From: Candidatus Ideonella esbjergensis
GTDB lineage: Bacteria > Pseudomonadota > Gammaproteobacteria > Burkholderiales > Burkholderiaceae_C
Assembly (NCBI GenBank): GCA_016710065.1
Contig: JADJLP010000001.1
Location: forward strand, 186,001 to 250,000
DNA: 64,000 nt
Reading direction: 5' to 3'
This document shows positions 62,924-64,000 of this stretch, piece by piece. The notes under the pieces are model-generated. The model was not told the DNA's origin and did not search any database. It saw only the letters and a program-made list of their open reading frames with translations. Within the stretch, counting starts at the first letter, position 1; each line of letters begins with the position of its first letter. Position numbers and translations under genes: made by a program.

Positions 62924-63415
62924 CTACATCGCCGACGGGCCGCCGCGCCCGCGCGGGTTCAGCTCGCAACGCTGGGTTTGCGCGTTGCAGCGCGTGCCGG
63001 GGTCGCTCACCAGCATGCAATCAGAGATGCGCCCCGACTTTTCCACGGCCTGGCGTTCGGCCTGCTGGTGCCGCTGCGCCAGGGCCAGCAAGCGGCTTTC
63101 CTGGCTCACGGCCGTGGACCAGGCCAAGTGGCCGGCCGGCCCGCCACAGGCCTTGTGGCCCAAGGGCAGGCTGCGGCACTGGCTGTCCTGTTCGCAACGC
63201 GCGCTGCCGATCTCGGCGGTGATCTGCTGCATCAGCGCCTCCGGCGGACTGGCTGCAGCCGCCACTGTGGCCTGTTTGGGGCTGGGCTGCAGGACAGTTT
63301 CCTTCGGCGGCGTGGCCAGGCAGGCGCCCAGCATCAGGCTGCCCAGCAGCCCGAGGGTCGCCCGCAGGCGTCGGGTGTGGATCGTGCTCGGAAAACGGTG
63401 GCTCGGCGTGGGCAT
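62924..63415 (-). CDS. Putative lipoprotein with cysteine-rich domain
   Basis: A 163-residue lipoprotein. The signal (LRATLGLLGSLMLGAC) has the lipobox LGAC and leaves an N-terminal Cys. The mature part has a conserved-looking Cys pattern, GSARCEQDSQCRSLPLGHKACGGP, and ends SDPGTRCNAQTQRCELNPRG, likely several disulfides. No family recognised with certainty; a similar DxxCxxxxxGxxACGGP pattern occurs in some bacterial lipoproteins. ATG at 63415 was chosen. It is divergent from ssb. Confidence 0.75.
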   Translation of the reverse strand: MPTPSHRFPSTIHTRRLRATLGLLGSLMLGACLATPPKETVLQPSPKQATVAAAASPPEALMQQITAEIGSARCEQDSQCRSLPLGHKACGGPAGHLAWSTAVSQESRLLALAQRHQQAERQAVEKSGRISDCMLVSDPGTRCNAQTQRCELNPRGRGGPSAM

Positions 63416-63554
63416 GCGGGCTCCTGAGGGCGGGCGACAAGCACCCTGGCCATCACTGTACGCCCGGGGTGCGTGGGCCGCGCTGCATGCGGCACAATCA
63501 ATGTCCGCGCGCGGCAGGCCTTGCCCGCGAACAGCATCTGAAGCAGGAGCGACC

Positions 63555-64000
63555 ATGGCCTCGGTCAACAAAGTCATACTCATCGGCAACCTCGGCCGCG
63601 ATCCCGAGGTGCGCTACGCCCCCAGCGGCGCCGCGATCTGCAACGTGGCCATTGCCACCAGCCGCAACTGGAAGGACAAGACTTCCGGTGAGCGCCAGGA
63701 AGAGACCGAATGGCATCGCGTGGTGTTCTATGACCGCCTGGCCGAGATCGCCGGCGAGTACCTGAAGAAGGGCAAGTCGGTCTACATCGAGGGTCGCCTG
63801 AAGACCCGCAAGTGGACCGACAAGGAAGGCGTGGAGAAGTACACCACCGAGATCATTGCCCAGGAGATGACCATGCTGGGTGGCCGCGATGGCGGCGGCG
63901 GCGATGAAGAAGGTGGCGGCTACACCCGCGAGCCGGCAGCCCGCCCGGCGCCCGCCCCGCGTCCCGCGCCGGCCCCGCGCCCGGCCCCGAAGTCGTCCAC
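63555..64000 (+). CDS. ssb: Single-stranded DNA-binding protein (partial, C-terminus beyond window)
   Basis: Binds and protects single-stranded DNA. The OB fold is complete (MASVNKVILIGNLGRDPEVR, WKDKTSGERQEETEWHRVVFYDRLAEIAGEYLKKGKSVYIEGRL, YTTEIIAQEMTMLGGR). A glycine-rich linker (DGGGGDEEGGG) and PAPAPRPAPAPRPAP repeats follow, and the acidic DDIPF tail must lie past the right edge. ATG at 63555 follows AGGAGCGACC. Confidence 0.98.
   Translation, partial: MASVNKVILIGNLGRDPEVRYAPSGAAICNVAIATSRNWKDKTSGERQEETEWHRVVFYDRLAEIAGEYLKKGKSVYIEGRLKTRKWTDKEGVEKYTTEIIAQEMTMLGGRDGGGGDEEGGGYTREPAARPAPAPRPAPAPRPAPKSS

Overview
The window is a GC-rich bacterial chromosome segment, almost certainly from a betaproteobacterium of the order Burkholderiales, most like the Comamonadaceae (Hydrogenophaga/Rhodoferax/Acidovorax type). 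The evidence is the SAH-riboswitch/ahcY unit, the gatCAB next to mreBCD-mrdA-rodA, a SWIB protein with a histone-H1-like tail, a DUF3422 protein and TctDE/QseBC-like two-component systems. No rRNA, tRNA or CRISPR array was found. Species assignment is inference.

Layout. 1-6.7 kb: ahcY (runs off the left edge) behind an SAH riboswitch, a DUF3422 membrane protein, an OmpR-type two-component system facing a Spy-like periplasmic protein, and a methyltransferase. 6.8-10.1 kb: a partial thiosulfate-oxidation cluster soxYZAX plus a thioredoxin-like protein, facing an unusual CsoR-family regulator; soxA carries a 1-base frameshift. 10.1-15.4 kb: xthA/pyrE, a small secreted protein, and gatCAB. 15.7-21.5 kb: the rod-shape operon mreBCD-mrdA-rodA. 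21.5-28.4 kb: a second two-component system, recA-recX (LexA-like box over the -10), a DUF2889 protein, and sucCD (sucD also has a 1-base frameshift). 28.5-34.9 kb: a TerC protein, then a tightly packed signalling cassette of Ser/Thr kinase, PP2C phosphatase, FHA protein, CHASE2 class III nucleotide cyclase and a metallo-beta-lactamase-fold cyclic-nucleotide phosphodiesterase. The cassette contains both the writer and the eraser for protein phosphorylation and for a cyclic nucleotide.

34.9-49.8 kb is the accessory region. It holds vapBC (vapC frameshifted), a HigBA-type pair, pilA behind a good sigma-54 promoter with its TfpZ-like accessory gene and a PglL-type oligosaccharyltransferase, and a J-domain gene split by an intact IS1380-family element with a CTAG target duplication. 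Next come DinJ-YafQ, a Fic protein with an AbiEi-like N-terminus, HipBA with three operators spaced exactly 26 bp apart, a remnant of a J-domain gene 3' end, a second pglL, and a two-gene nucleotidyltransferase (DUF6036-like) module. Six toxin/antitoxin-like modules lie within 15 kb, so this is the most interesting part of the window together with the signalling cassette.

49.8-64 kb returns to core genes: moaC, a BepA-like M48 protease, a holin-like membrane protein, the SWIB/histone-like protein, a hybrid histidine kinase, a diguanylate cyclase, uvrA, an Fnr-like regulator, recQ, a lipoprotein and ssb (runs off the right edge). A family of about 75-bp three-hairpin repeats sits after gene ends at three places; a related copy appears to be inserted in frame inside uvrA. 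The single-base indels in soxA, sucD and vapC (two in C or G runs) suggest either draft-quality sequence or real decay; reads are needed to decide.
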